The notes: a model not told the origin generated them from the letters alone. Shown: positions 9,241 through 18,083, counted from the first letter of the stretch. The stretch: 64,000 nucleotides of DNA from Aulosira sp. FACHB-615 (GCF_014698045.1 NZ_JACJSE010000007.1:310001-374000); one strand, 5' to 3'. Made by a program: numbers and translations.

Positions 9241-9267
9241 TTGAAGTCAACTAATGTTTGACTTCAA
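9241..9267 (+). terminator. Hairpin between precursor genes A and B
   Basis: Perfect 10-bp stem (TTGAAGTCAA / TTGACTTCAA) around a 7-base loop, 54 bases after gene A and 50 before the ATG of gene B. There is no long T run after it, so it may be an mRNA-stabilising or partial terminator hairpin rather than a full terminator. Confidence 0.55.
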
Positions 9268-9316
9268 TATCCCAATTATCAAGATTATCCAATTCAAATC
9301 AAGGAACTTTTCAACT

Positions 9317-9553
9317 ATGTCACACGAATTATTTACCGATTTATCTGTTGAACAACAAGCAATTGTAGCAGGTGGTGTAGGAGTTTTAGATTTTAGCACT
9401 GCATATTCTAAGTTTTTTAGCCAAACTGAAGTTATCGGGCCAGTAGGTAGTACGTCTGGTCTTGGCGGTAGCAGCATAGTAGCTGGTGGAGTACAAAAAA
9501 CAACCATAGAAGCTATTCAAACAGGTACTTACTTTAAAGCTTTAGTAGGCTAG
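9317..9553 (+). CDS. Double-glycine leader precursor peptide B (bacteriocin-like)
   Basis: Paralogue of peptide A, also 78 residues from the ATG at 9317, which has AAGGAA 10 bases upstream. The frame is open further upstream, but the earlier ATG at 9254 has no ribosome site and falls in the hairpin. Leader ELFTDLSVEQQAIVAGG, GG at 19-20. Core motifs shared with A: STxYxxF, EVIGPVGSTSG, and a second GG at 57-58 inside GGSSIVAGGVQKT. No cysteines, so lantibiotic-type rings are unlikely. It is probably exported by the C39 transporter encoded downstream. Confidence 0.8.
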   Translation: MSHELFTDLSVEQQAIVAGGVGVLDFSTAYSKFFSQTEVIGPVGSTSGLGGSSIVAGGVQKTTIEAIQTGTYFKALVG

Positions 9554-9604
9554 TTTGCGCCACAGATAGGGATGAGGATGATCATCTCTCGAAGCGACGT
9601 TAGG

Positions 9605-9656
9605 AGGAGAGTAATTAGCACTCTCCTCTCTGACTCTAGATTTTTTAGAGTCAGTT
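9605..9656 (+). terminator. Two tandem hairpins after precursor gene B
   Basis: First stem AGGAGAGT/ACTCTCCT (9605-9627), then TGACTCTA/TAGAGTCA with a T-rich loop (9631-9653) followed by GTTT. Together they probably limit read-through from the two short precursor genes into the third precursor and exporter. That would give more peptide than transporter transcript. Confidence 0.55.
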
Positions 9657-9707
9657 TAAGGTTTTGACAAGCTTTCCCAATTCTAGTTATCAAACCTAAT
9701 AACAATT

Positions 9708-10037
9708 ATGTCTAGCGATATCCAAACACAAAAACCAGAACTATTCCTTGATATATCTGAACAACAACAGGAAATAATATCTGGAGGTCGTTCACGTTAT
9801 TCAGGTTTATCTATTTACAATTTATTTTTTCAGAAAACAGATATAGAAACTTTTGCTAATAGCGCCATTACTATATCTGGTAGTAATGGTGGTATTTCTT
9901 CTGTTCAACAAACTGGCTATAAATTTTCACAAATCACCCTGGGATTGAGCTTAGGTGGTAGAAGAAGCAGGCGTATATCGAAGAAGAGCCTTGGTTTATT
10001 GGATATTTTATTTAGTCTGATTTCTTCCTTTGATTAA
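9708..10037 (+). CDS. Double-glycine leader precursor peptide C, larger and basic
   Basis: 109 residues. The N-terminus PELFLDISEQQQEIISGG carries the same leader pattern as peptides A and B, with GG at 26-27. The mature part differs: a Ser/Gly-rich segment (ITISGSNGGISSVQQ) and a strongly basic GGRRSRRISKKS followed by a hydrophobic helix, LGLLDILFSLISSF. A cationic-plus-amphipathic C-terminus would suit a membrane-active peptide. No ribosome site as good as those of A or B. It lies 122 bases before the exporter gene. A secreted substrate of that exporter is the best reading; the biological activity is unknown. Confidence 0.72.
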   Translation: MSSDIQTQKPELFLDISEQQQEIISGGRSRYSGLSIYNLFFQKTDIETFANSAITISGSNGGISSVQQTGYKFSQITLGLSLGGRRSRRISKKSLGLLDILFSLISSFD

Positions 10038-10158
10038 GCCTTAAATTTTTGAGATGTTGATAGCACCTACAATTATTAGTTTTTACTAATTCAAAAAACA
10101 TACCAGCAGATTGACAACATTTGAAATGCTAGTTGTCATGATTTAGGGTAATTTACTT

Positions 10159-12309
10159 ATGAAACACCAATTTGTGAAACAGCACAGTGAAGAAGACTGT
10201 GGGGCTGCTTGTTTGGCTGCTATTTCTAAATATTATGGACGTACTTTTACTCTCAGTCGGATTCGTGAAGCTGTTGGGACTGGACAATTTGGAACTACTT
10301 TATTAGGGCTAAAAAGAGGAGCAGAAACACTAGGCTTTAATGTGCGTCCTGTGAAAACTTCACCAGAAGTTTTAAACCGGATTAATGAAGCACCTTTGCC
10401 AGCCATTATTCATTGGAAAGGTAATCATTGGGTTGTATTATATGGCAGAAAAGGTCAAAAATGTTTAGTTGCTGATCCGGCTGTTGGTATTCGCTATCTT
10501 TCTAAACAAGAGATAGCAGAAGGTTGGGCTGATTGGTTGATGCTGTTATTAGAACCTGATCCAATTAGGTTTTTCGCGCAAGCAGATGAAAAAGTTGGCG
10601 GATTTTGGCGTTTCTTTCAGCGCGTCTGGATTTATCGCGCGATTTTAGCGCAAGCATTACCTCTGAATTTGATGTTGGGATTGCTCTCTTTAGCTTCCCC
10701 ATTTTTAATGCAGATTCTGACTGATGATGTGCTAGTTAGAGGTGATACACAGTTACTTACTACTGTAGCGATCGCAGTTGTAGTGATGAATTTAATTTCC
10801 CACAGTCTTTCCTTTGTTCAGTCTAACTTAATTGCTCACTTTGCTCAACGTCTGCAATTAGGTTTAGTCTTGGAATTTGGTAGGCAAATTTTGCGTTTAC
10901 CGCTTTCTTATTACGAATCACGGCGCAGTGGAGAAATTGTCAGTCGGTTACAAGATATTGACCAAATTAATCAGTTAGTTGCTCAACTAGTTGTTGGTTT
11001 ACCCAGTCAATTTTTTATTGCTTTGATATCTTTCAGCTTTATGGTTTTCTATAGCTGGAAACTCACACTAGTAGCTGCATTGATTGGTATAGTAATGAGC
11101 ATATCAACAGTAGTTTTTCAGCCGAATTTACAACAAAAAACTCGTGAGCTTTTAGTCCAAGAAGCAGAAACACAAGGCGTTTTAGTCGAAACTTTTAAAG
11201 GCGCACTCACCCTCAAAACTACAACTTCTGGGTTGCAATTTTGGGATGAATTACAAAGCCGCTTTGGTCGGTTAGCGAATGTTACCTATCGCACAATTCA
11301 AATTGGGATTATAAATCATACTTTTTCGGGCTTTGTTTCGGGAGTTGGGGGTGTAATTTTGTTGTGGTTTGGGGGAAATTTAGTAATTAATCCAGCCGAA
11401 AATTTGAGTATTGGGCAACTTTTTGCTTTCAACTCAATGAATGGTAATTTTTTAGGTTTAATTGCTACAATTATTAGCTTTGTAGATGAAATTACCCGCG
11501 CTAAAACTGCTACTCAACGACTCACGGAGGTAATAGACGCAACGCCAGAAAATGCAGGTGATGAAATCAAACCTTACGCCAAAATTCTTGGTGATGCTGA
11601 CATTGTTTGTACAAATTTGAATTTTCATTATGCTGGGCGACTAGATTTAATTGATGATTTTTCGTTGACCATTCCTGGCAGTCAAGTTGTGGCTTTAATT
11701 GGTAAATCTGGTTGTGGGAAAAGTACATTAGCTAAACTAATTGCTGGCTTATATCCTTTGCAATCAGGTAATATTCGCATTGGGCTGTATAACTTGCAGG
11801 ATTTATCTCTAGAATGTCTGCGTCAACAAGTAGTACTTGTTCCCCAAGAGCCACATTTTTGGAGTCGTTCAATTGTAGAAAATTTTCGTTTGGGCGCTCC
11901 TCATGTCACATTTGAGCAAATTGTCAGAGCTTGTCAGGTAGCAGAAGCTGACGATTTTATTAGTAAGTTACCAGATAAATATCAAACTATTTTAGGGGAA
12001 TTTGGCGCAAATATTTCTGGTGGGCAACGTCAAAGATTAGCAATAGCCAGGGCGATTGTTACAGACCCGCCAATTTTGATTTTAGATGAATCAACTGGTG
12101 GACTTGACCCAGTAAGTGAAGCACAGGTTTTAGATAAATTATTTAAACATCGTCAAGGTAAAACCACAATTTTAATTACTCACCGTCCTAGAGTAGTTAA
12201 TCGGGCAGATTGGATAGTTTTACTAGATCAAGGTAAGTTAAAAACACAAGGTTCGTTGGCAGAATTACGCTCTCAACCTGGAGAGCATTGGGAATTTTTA
12301 AATCCTTAA
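10159..12309 (+). CDS. Peptidase-containing ABC exporter (C39 domain, peptide export)
   Basis: Cuts double-glycine leaders and exports the released peptide across the inner membrane (PCAT type), 716 aa. The N-terminal C39 papain-like domain has Q8, catalytic C14 (EEDCGAACLA), H90 (KGNHWVVLYG) and D106 (VADPAVG). The transmembrane domain spans about residues 160-440. The ATPase domain (about 475-716) has Walker A GKSGCGKST, signature ISGGQRQRLAIARA, Walker B LILDEST and switch TILITHR. All catalytic residues are present, so it should be active. The precursor peptides lie just upstream and an HlyD adaptor starts 25 bases downstream, forming one export module. Confidence 0.95.
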   Translation: MKHQFVKQHSEEDCGAACLAAISKYYGRTFTLSRIREAVGTGQFGTTLLGLKRGAETLGFNVRPVKTSPEVLNRINEAPLPAIIHWKGNHWVVLYGRKGQKCLVADPAVGIRYLSKQEIAEGWADWLMLLLEPDPIRFFAQADEKVGGFWRFFQRVWIYRAILAQALPLNLMLGLLSLASPFLMQILTDDVLVRGDTQLLTTVAIAVVVMNLISHSLSFVQSNLIAHFAQRLQLGLVLEFGRQILRLPLSYYESRRSGEIVSRLQDIDQINQLVAQLVVGLPSQFFIALISFSFMVFYSWKLTLVAALIGIVMSISTVVFQPNLQQKTRELLVQEAETQGVLVETFKGALTLKTTTSGLQFWDELQSRFGRLANVTYRTIQIGIINHTFSGFVSGVGGVILLWFGGNLVINPAENLSIGQLFAFNSMNGNFLGLIATIISFVDEITRAKTATQRLTEVIDATPENAGDEIKPYAKILGDADIVCTNLNFHYAGRLDLIDDFSLTIPGSQVVALIGKSGCGKSTLAKLIAGLYPLQSGNIRIGLYNLQDLSLECLRQQVVLVPQEPHFWSRSIVENFRLGAPHVTFEQIVRACQVAEADDFISKLPDKYQTILGEFGANISGGQRQRLAIARAIVTDPPILILDESTGGLDPVSEAQVLDKLFKHRQGKTTILITHRPRVVNRADWIVLLDQGKLKTQGSLAELRSQPGEHWEFLNP

Positions 12310-12333
12310 TCATTCAGAATTTTACAGGTAATT

Positions 12334-13746
12334 ATGCTTTACACATATACTAAACAAACTCTGCCATCAGTACAAAGTGATGATTTTCTTCCGCCTGTGA
12401 GTCGTTGGACATCTCTAGCCGGAATTTTTTTAGTTGGAAGTTTGGGTGCGGGGATGAGTTTAGCTTCATGGGTGAAATATAATGTGACGGTGAAAACTTC
12501 TGCATCTGTGCGTCCAACGGGAGAAATTCGCTTTGTTCAACCCAAAATTGAAGGGACTGTAAAAAGTATTTTTGTGCAAGAAAATCAAATCGTCAAACAA
12601 GGCGATGCGATCGCACGTTTAGATGACGAACAATTGCAAATCAAAAAAAGTCAATTACAAGACAACATTCAGCAAGCTAGGCTGCAAATTATCCAAATTG
12701 ACGCTCAAATCAGGACTTTAGATACGCAAATTGTCGCAGAAACTACGGTAGCAGAACGCACTGTCGCTTCTGCTGAAGCCGATTTAGCCCGCAATCAAAG
12801 AGAATATCAAGAACGCCAAATTACTACCAGCAGCGAATTACTCGCAGCACAAGCCAGTTCGCAAAAGGCGGAAGCAGACTTGCATAAAGCCCAAGCTGAT
12901 TTAAGTTTTGCCGAGGTGGATCGCGATCGCTATGGACAATTAGCGCAAGTTGGCGCAATTGGTAAGCGCGAATTTGAACAAAAAAAGCTGGTTGTGATTC
13001 AAACCCAAGCCATTTTAGAAGCTGAAAAAAAATCCGTAGATATTGCAAAAGCCAAAGTGCAAGTCGCCCAAGCATCTGTAAATCCTAGCAGCGCCTCAAT
13101 TGCGATCGCCCAGTCCAGAATCGCCCAAGAAATTGCTAGAGGCGAGGCTAATATCGCTACTTTAAAAAAGGAAAAACAAGCGTTAATTCAACGACGTGTA
13201 GAAATGCAAAATCAACTCGGACAATCGCAAAAAGAACTTTTACAAGTTATTAGTCAATTGCAAGATACTATTTTGCGAGCTAGTAGTAATGGGGTAATTC
13301 TGAAGCTGAATTTACGCAACCCCGGTCAAGTGTTGCGGGTAAGTGAACCAATTGCGGAAATTGCACCGACTAATGCACCTTTAGTTGTGAAAGCGATGAT
13401 TCCACCCCAAGAAATTAAAAATGTCGCCGTTGGTCAAAAAGTACAGATGCGAATTGATGCTTGTCCCTATCCTGATTACGGAACTCTGAAAGGTGTGGTG
13501 ACAGCAATTTCTCCTGATGCAATTTCAACTAAAACGAGTAATGCAGATATTCCCTCATCAACTTCTCTCACTCCTGGAGGGAGCTATTTTGAAGCTACTA
13601 TTCAACCAGAAAGAATCATTTTTGGTAATAGCGATCGCCAATGTCATATCCAAGCTGGTATGGAGGCAAAAGCTAACATTATTTCCCAAGAAGAAACTGC
13701 ATTAAAATTTATGTTGCGTAAGGCTAGATTAACCACAGATTTATAA
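12334..13746 (+). CDS. HlyD-family periplasmic adaptor (type I secretion membrane fusion protein)
   Basis: Bridges the inner-membrane exporter to an outer-membrane TolC-like channel, 470 aa. A single membrane anchor lies at about residues 27-47, then a lipoyl/beta-barrel segment (about 65-100: VQPKIEGTVKSIFVQENQIV). A long alpha-hairpin coiled coil spans about 105-320, and the chain returns to the barrel with ILRASSNGVILKLNLRNPGQ. It starts 25 bases after the C39 exporter, so it is translated from the same transcript. No tolC-like gene lies in the window, so the outer-membrane channel must be encoded elsewhere. Confidence 0.93.
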   Translation: MLYTYTKQTLPSVQSDDFLPPVSRWTSLAGIFLVGSLGAGMSLASWVKYNVTVKTSASVRPTGEIRFVQPKIEGTVKSIFVQENQIVKQGDAIARLDDEQLQIKKSQLQDNIQQARLQIIQIDAQIRTLDTQIVAETTVAERTVASAEADLARNQREYQERQITTSSELLAAQASSQKAEADLHKAQADLSFAEVDRDRYGQLAQVGAIGKREFEQKKLVVIQTQAILEAEKKSVDIAKAKVQVAQASVNPSSASIAIAQSRIAQEIARGEANIATLKKEKQALIQRRVEMQNQLGQSQKELLQVISQLQDTILRASSNGVILKLNLRNPGQVLRVSEPIAEIAPTNAPLVVKAMIPPQEIKNVAVGQKVQMRIDACPYPDYGTLKGVVTAISPDAISTKTSNADIPSSTSLTPGGSYFEATIQPERIIFGNSDRQCHIQAGMEAKANIISQEETALKFMLRKARLTTDL

Positions 13747-13758
13747 GGGGATAAATAT

Positions 13759-14466
13759 GTGCTTTTGAAATTTCACACACAAATTATATTGGTGCTGCTA
13801 TACATTATCACCTCGTTAATGTTTGTCAAAAACTTTTCTAAATTTCAACAAGCATTGCAATGGTGGTTTGCTCGACAATCGCTGAAACTTTATCTAGAAG
13901 CTAAAGAAATTCGTGATGGATTATTACAAGAATCCTTCGCAATTCGGCGCAGTTTAGATTTATTAACTCAGGATAACTTAAATTTGACAATCAATAAAAC
14001 TCATGAATATCTCCAACAAGCTGATAACTTTCATCATGCTCTCATGCAATTGAGCGATCGCTTATTTCCTACCTATATTCAAGATAGCCTCCCCTTAGCA
14101 ATTGAGTGCTTATTAGAACCTTGGTTAACCTCAAATTCTCATCTCCAATTCCATTTAGATATTCCAGCCTACTGGCGATTTGAGACAGTTGAACGCAGTT
14201 TAATAGTTCTGCGGTCTTTAGAAGAATTACTTATCTTAATCTTGCCCAATTGTGCAATTAATACATCTATTTTGATCAGCCTCAAACAACAAACATATTT
14301 AGCTCAACTCAGGGTACATATCACATATCCTGATCTATCCACTGTGAGGTTTTATTCTACATTAAAAGAATTAGATTATCTCTGCGAAAGCTTTGAATTT
14401 TTAACTTCTGGGAAATGTTCTTATCGTCAGCATCATCTCAGCATTACCTGTGAATTTTATTGGTAA
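13759..14466 (+). CDS. Membrane-anchored, histidine-kinase-like protein lacking the phosphoacceptor His
   Basis: 235-aa protein with one N-terminal membrane span (about residues 8-24). GTG start at 13759 with AAGGGG 8 bases upstream; an ATG two bases earlier leads to a stop after three codons. Residues 47-65 (LEAKEIRDGLLQESFAIRRS) resemble the HisKA_3 helix E-x-x-R-I-x-x-x-L-H-D-G-x-x-Q, but Arg (R52) stands where the His should be. The C-terminal half (about 110-235) has the size and hydrophobic spacing of an ATPase-like domain, but I find no N-box or glycine boxes. It lies between the exporter and the response regulator and could be a pseudokinase partner of the CHASE2 kinase. That role is inference. 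Confidence 0.6.
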   Translation: MLLKFHTQIILVLLYIITSLMFVKNFSKFQQALQWWFARQSLKLYLEAKEIRDGLLQESFAIRRSLDLLTQDNLNLTINKTHEYLQQADNFHHALMQLSDRLFPTYIQDSLPLAIECLLEPWLTSNSHLQFHLDIPAYWRFETVERSLIVLRSLEELLILILPNCAINTSILISLKQQTYLAQLRVHITYPDLSTVRFYSTLKELDYLCESFEFLTSGKCSYRQHHLSITCEFYW

Positions 14467-14647
14467 GATTTGTGGAAACTTGCTTGCTGTTTCGCTGAAT
14501 TGTTTCACTAAATGTTTTTAGATTAAGAATATGTAATATTTGCGTAAATATGCGTAATAAGTCATATAATTATAATATGAGAAACCTATTTATTGATTGT
14601 GCTTGATGTAGTTAATCGTGACTTCGGAAATTAGTGGGTTATTGATT

Positions 14648-15325
14648 ATGAAACAAGCGTTAACAGAGAAAGCATTACTCAAAATTTTAGTAATTGATGA
14701 TCATGAATCAGTTTTAGCTGGAACTGTTAATGTATTACAAAAGCGTTACCCCGATGCTGAATTTCTGATTGCGGTAAATGCTAAGAATGCACTCAATCAA
14801 ATTAGTGCTGTACAACCAGATTTAATTGTGATGGATTTGTCGATTCCTGATAACTCAGGGATGACAGCCAGACCCGATATCGGAGTTCAACTGTTGCGAA
14901 CTCTGATGAAAAATTATCCGCACTTAAATATTGTTGTACAGAGTGCTAATGTGAGAACTTTAGTGAGGATTAGACCTGATATTGACAGTCATAAAGGAGG
15001 TTTTACTGTTGCAGATAAAAGCCTTTCCACCCAAGAAATGCTCACGAGAGTTGATTGGGCTTTGCAAGGTTTAACACATACAAAAGATATTAAAGGTATC
15101 CATTCTGTATTAGAAGTTAAACCAGAATGGCTGAGGGTATTAGCTTTAGCATTTGAAGAAGGATTGCAAGATAAAACAATTGCCGAACGGATGTGTATCT
15201 CTGAGAGGATGGTGCGTCATTACTGGAGTAAACTACAAGATGCGTTAAATGTCTATCCTGAAGAGGGTAAGAATATCCGTATTCAAACTGAAATGCAAGC
15301 TAGAGAAGAAGGTTTAATTGATTAA
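14648..15325 (+). CDS. NarL/FixJ-type response regulator (REC + LuxR-type HTH)
   Basis: DNA-binding response regulator, 225 aa from the ATG at 14648; a GTG ten codons earlier is possible but has no ribosome site. The receiver domain (about 10-140) has the acidic pair D17-D18, phosphoacceptor D63 (VMDLSIPD), and K in VADKSL. The C-terminal HTH (about 165-205: EEGLQDKTIAERMCISERMV) is of the NarL/LuxR class. This matches the HisKA_3 class of the kinase encoded 290 bases downstream. Probably controls the peptide/export genes, but no operator could be identified. Confidence 0.9.
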   Translation: MKQALTEKALLKILVIDDHESVLAGTVNVLQKRYPDAEFLIAVNAKNALNQISAVQPDLIVMDLSIPDNSGMTARPDIGVQLLRTLMKNYPHLNIVVQSANVRTLVRIRPDIDSHKGGFTVADKSLSTQEMLTRVDWALQGLTHTKDIKGIHSVLEVKPEWLRVLALAFEEGLQDKTIAERMCISERMVRHYWSKLQDALNVYPEEGKNIRIQTEMQAREEGLID

Positions 15326-15615
15326 TACTGAACAGGATAAATTAAATCTCTAAGAGTATTTTTGTTAAAAAGTAGATAAAAATCATTGTTGATTCTTTGT
15401 TCCCTATTCTGATATCTATAAATTGATTTATAGCGGTTTCCAGTCTGCTGAGATACAAATTTACTGGGATTAATCTGTGTCTAACCATACAGGAAGTTGC
15501 TCTGTGTCTAATGTGATTAATTATTGTTATTTGTATCTTAGGTAGGTAAGCAAGACGATAAATCAACCTGCTATAGTTCAGGGCTAATCAACAGCAAAAA
15601 TGCAAGCGAAGGTTT
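15326..15615. other. Intergenic region, no gene seen
   Basis: AT-rich gap between the response regulator and the CHASE2 kinase. The 74-codon minus-strand frame here has no family resemblance and poor codon character. No terminator stem seen. Confidence 0.5.
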
Positions 15616-17526
15616 ATGCAGCCTGAACATTGGAAAAAAATTAAACAGGAAATTAGTATTTGGCGTGTAGGTATATTACCAGGGATTGCAGTTATTGGAT
15701 TAGTGATCATTGCTCGTCTGTCTGGTGTGATGCAATCTTTAGAGTGGCTGGCTTTTGATAGTTTGCTACGGATACGCCCTGAAGAATCGAAAGATGAACG
15801 AATTTTACTGATCGGCATTAATGAAGATGATATTAATAATGCTACAGATTTTACGTTTTCAGATCATGATTTAGCACAGTTGTTATTAAAATTGCAAACT
15901 TATCAACCAAGAGTTATTGGACTGGATATTTATCGAGATACACCAATAAATCCCGGTAATAATGAATTAGTCGCAGTTTTGCAAAATTTTAAAAATATTA
16001 TTGGAATTGATAAAGTATTACCTGATGAAATTGCACCACCACCAGCATTGTCACCAGAACAAATTGGTTTTGCTGATCAAATTATGGATAGTGATGGTAA
16101 ATTACGCCGTAGTTTATTAGGTACGCCTACCAATCAAGGCTATAAATTTTCGTTGTCTCTTAAGTTAGCAGCAGCATATTTAAATCATTATCAGCTTCAT
16201 CTAGAAAATGGCATACGCGATCGCGCGGCGATTAGATTTGGTCACACCGAGATACCCAGAGTCTTCCCCAATTCTGGGGGATATGTGCGAACCGATGCGG
16301 GAGGAGTGCAAGTCTTACTCAATTTTCGCAGTGGTCGAGACCGCTTTCGCTTTTTATCCTTATCCGCACTGAAAAATGATCAATTTAACCCAGACTGGAT
16401 ACGCGATCGCATTGTAATTATCGGTATCACTTCCCCCAGTCGGAAAGATTTTATTCCCACTTCTGCAATTGAATCTTTGGAGTCTCCACCAGGGCGCGTT
16501 TATGGCGTAGAAATTCAAGCACACGTTGTTAGCCAAATTATCAGCGCCGTCCTTGACTCTCGACCGCTTTTAAATACTTGGTCAGCAGGTTGGGAATATT
16601 TATGGATTTTTAGTTGGGGATTAGTTGGAATTGCGATCGCCAGGCTGACAAAATCACCTTTACTTAGTTTATTAGTTGTGCTTGTTGCGAGTTGTAGCTT
16701 ATTGATATTATGTTATTTCTTGCTGCTTTTTGGTTGGTGGGTTCCGTTAATTCCTGCATTTTTAGTTTTAAGTTTAAATTGTATGGAAATTACAGCTTTA
16801 TATCAATATGAGCAAGCTTTAGGTTCGGGAATTAGAGTCAGACAAGCCATCATTGAACGCACATTTGCCAAAATTCATAATGGCCCCTTGCAAAGCCTCG
16901 CTAAAGTTTTAAAATTAGTGCGAGATAACGACTTACCAGTTAATGAATTACTCATCGAACTTGAAAAAGAGCTGGAAAAATTGAACTATGATTTACGAGG
17001 AATTTATGAATTTTTACAACGAGAACCAATAGACCAAGAAACTAGCTTGTATTTAGGAAAAAACATCGTTTTAAATTTGCGTGACCCTCTACATGAGCTG
17101 CTCTACCAAGTTTATAATTTTACCTTAGAGCGAGAGTTACCTTGTTTTAAAACTATCAAAGTTAAAATCAGAAATTTTGAACCAATAAATGAACGCTGCT
17201 TAAATCTTGATCATAAGCGTGACCTTTGTCGGTTTTTAGAAGAAGCTTTATGTAATGTCGGTAAACACGCCACAGGAGTCACCCGCTTAGAAGTAACTTG
17301 TTCAGCATCGGAAGGTTGGTACACTTTAAGTATTATCGATGATGGTTTAGGAATTAACTCTTCAATAGAAGGACGGGGAACACAACAGTTTAGAAATTTA
17401 GCACGACAATTTAAAGGAAAATTTCGCCGCATTCCACTTTCTCCGAGAGGAACTCTGTGTGAGTTATCTTGGCCTATGAATAAGTTTTATCTTTGGTATT
17501 TAAGAAAAATTCCTAAGTCATACTAA
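15616..17526 (+). CDS. CHASE2-domain sensor histidine kinase (HisKA_3 class)
   Basis: Membrane sensor kinase, 636 aa. One N-terminal membrane span (about 18-36), then an extracytoplasmic CHASE2 domain (about 40-320: AFDSLLRIRPEES, LGLDIYRDTPI, GVEIQAHVVSQI). Three membrane spans follow (about 335-400). The cytoplasmic kinase has phosphoacceptor H421 in AKIHNGPLQSLAKVL and an ATPase domain with N-box EEALCNVGKHA and G-box IIDDGLGIN. It is the likely partner of the NarL-type regulator upstream. Because it is encoded with peptide precursors and exporter, its outer domain could monitor the secreted peptide or envelope state; that is inference. Confidence 0.92.
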   Translation: MQPEHWKKIKQEISIWRVGILPGIAVIGLVIIARLSGVMQSLEWLAFDSLLRIRPEESKDERILLIGINEDDINNATDFTFSDHDLAQLLLKLQTYQPRVIGLDIYRDTPINPGNNELVAVLQNFKNIIGIDKVLPDEIAPPPALSPEQIGFADQIMDSDGKLRRSLLGTPTNQGYKFSLSLKLAAAYLNHYQLHLENGIRDRAAIRFGHTEIPRVFPNSGGYVRTDAGGVQVLLNFRSGRDRFRFLSLSALKNDQFNPDWIRDRIVIIGITSPSRKDFIPTSAIESLESPPGRVYGVEIQAHVVSQIISAVLDSRPLLNTWSAGWEYLWIFSWGLVGIAIARLTKSPLLSLLVVLVASCSLLILCYFLLLFGWWVPLIPAFLVLSLNCMEITALYQYEQALGSGIRVRQAIIERTFAKIHNGPLQSLAKVLKLVRDNDLPVNELLIELEKELEKLNYDLRGIYEFLQREPIDQETSLYLGKNIVLNLRDPLHELLYQVYNFTLERELPCFKTIKVKIRNFEPINERCLNLDHKRDLCRFLEEALCNVGKHATGVTRLEVTCSASEGWYTLSIIDDGLGINSSIEGRGTQQFRNLARQFKGKFRRIPLSPRGTLCELSWPMNKFYLWYLRKIPKSY

Positions 17527-17531
17527 ATCAA

Positions 17532-17660
17532 TATAGGACTCATATTTGATTTGGGAAAAAAATCAGTACACTCAGATCAGGCTTCTTTCCTACTCCCGAC
17601 TCCCCATTCCCTATTCCCTACCTACACAAATAAATTCAGAAATCAAATCGTATTCCTATA
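17532..17660 (+). mobile_element. MITE-like element, family 1, copy 1
   Basis: 129 bp with imperfect 21-bp inverted ends (TATAGGACTCATATTTGATTT / AAATCAAATCGTATTCCTATA). The interior holds AAAAATCAGTACAC and a block of CTACTCCC/CCCTATTC heptamers. An inverted copy is at 63095-63229 and a diverged one at 38594-38697. Too short to encode a transposase. Confidence 0.7.
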
Positions 17661-17677
17661 TGAAGAAGCATATAATT

Positions 17678-17703
17678 AGCCTGCAAAAGCAGGCTTTGTT
17701 TGT
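17678..17703 (+). terminator. Rho-independent terminator after the CHASE2 kinase
   Basis: Perfect 7-bp stem AGCCTGC/GCAGGCT around an AAAA loop, followed by TTGTTTGT. It probably ends the peptide-sensing operon. Confidence 0.75.
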
Positions 17704-17933
17704 ATAGCCTCTATTTCCAGTCTGATGAGTTTATTATTTATAGAAATAGAATTATGTGTGACTAGCGAATGAATAAGTTGGTTTAATACCCTCACTAAAT
17801 TCCTGATTTAGTGGTCTTCAATTAGTGGTAGGGTTGAATCCCATACTAATCGATTCTGAATTCTTCTTATTTACACATAAGTTAATTCAGAATTCTGAAT
17901 TTTGTTTTGATAAATTTAATGATTTACAGGTTG

Positions 17934-18083
17934 CAATATATTTAGTGTGATACCATTTCACTTTAAAAATGATACGGATATGCAAGTAGCGCCTCGACTT
18001 CGCTCGGCGACCAGAAGCAGAGTTACAGAGGAAGCGATTTCTATCAGTAATTTCGTGAAATGGTATGACACCTAAATATATTG
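17934..18083. mobile_element. MITE-like element with 28-bp terminal inverted repeats
   Basis: 150 bp bounded by near-perfect inverted repeats: CAATATATTTAG at the outer ends and ATACCATTTCAC at the inner ends. They differ by one mismatch and one extra base in the right arm. Interior carries GCGCCTCGACTTCGCTCGGCG, a common cyanobacterial intergenic motif. No coding capacity. Confidence 0.7.

Noticed and set aside
15342..15566. 74-codon minus-strand frame
   Set aside because: AT-rich gap, no start signal, no recognisable fold; opposed to the transcribed cluster.
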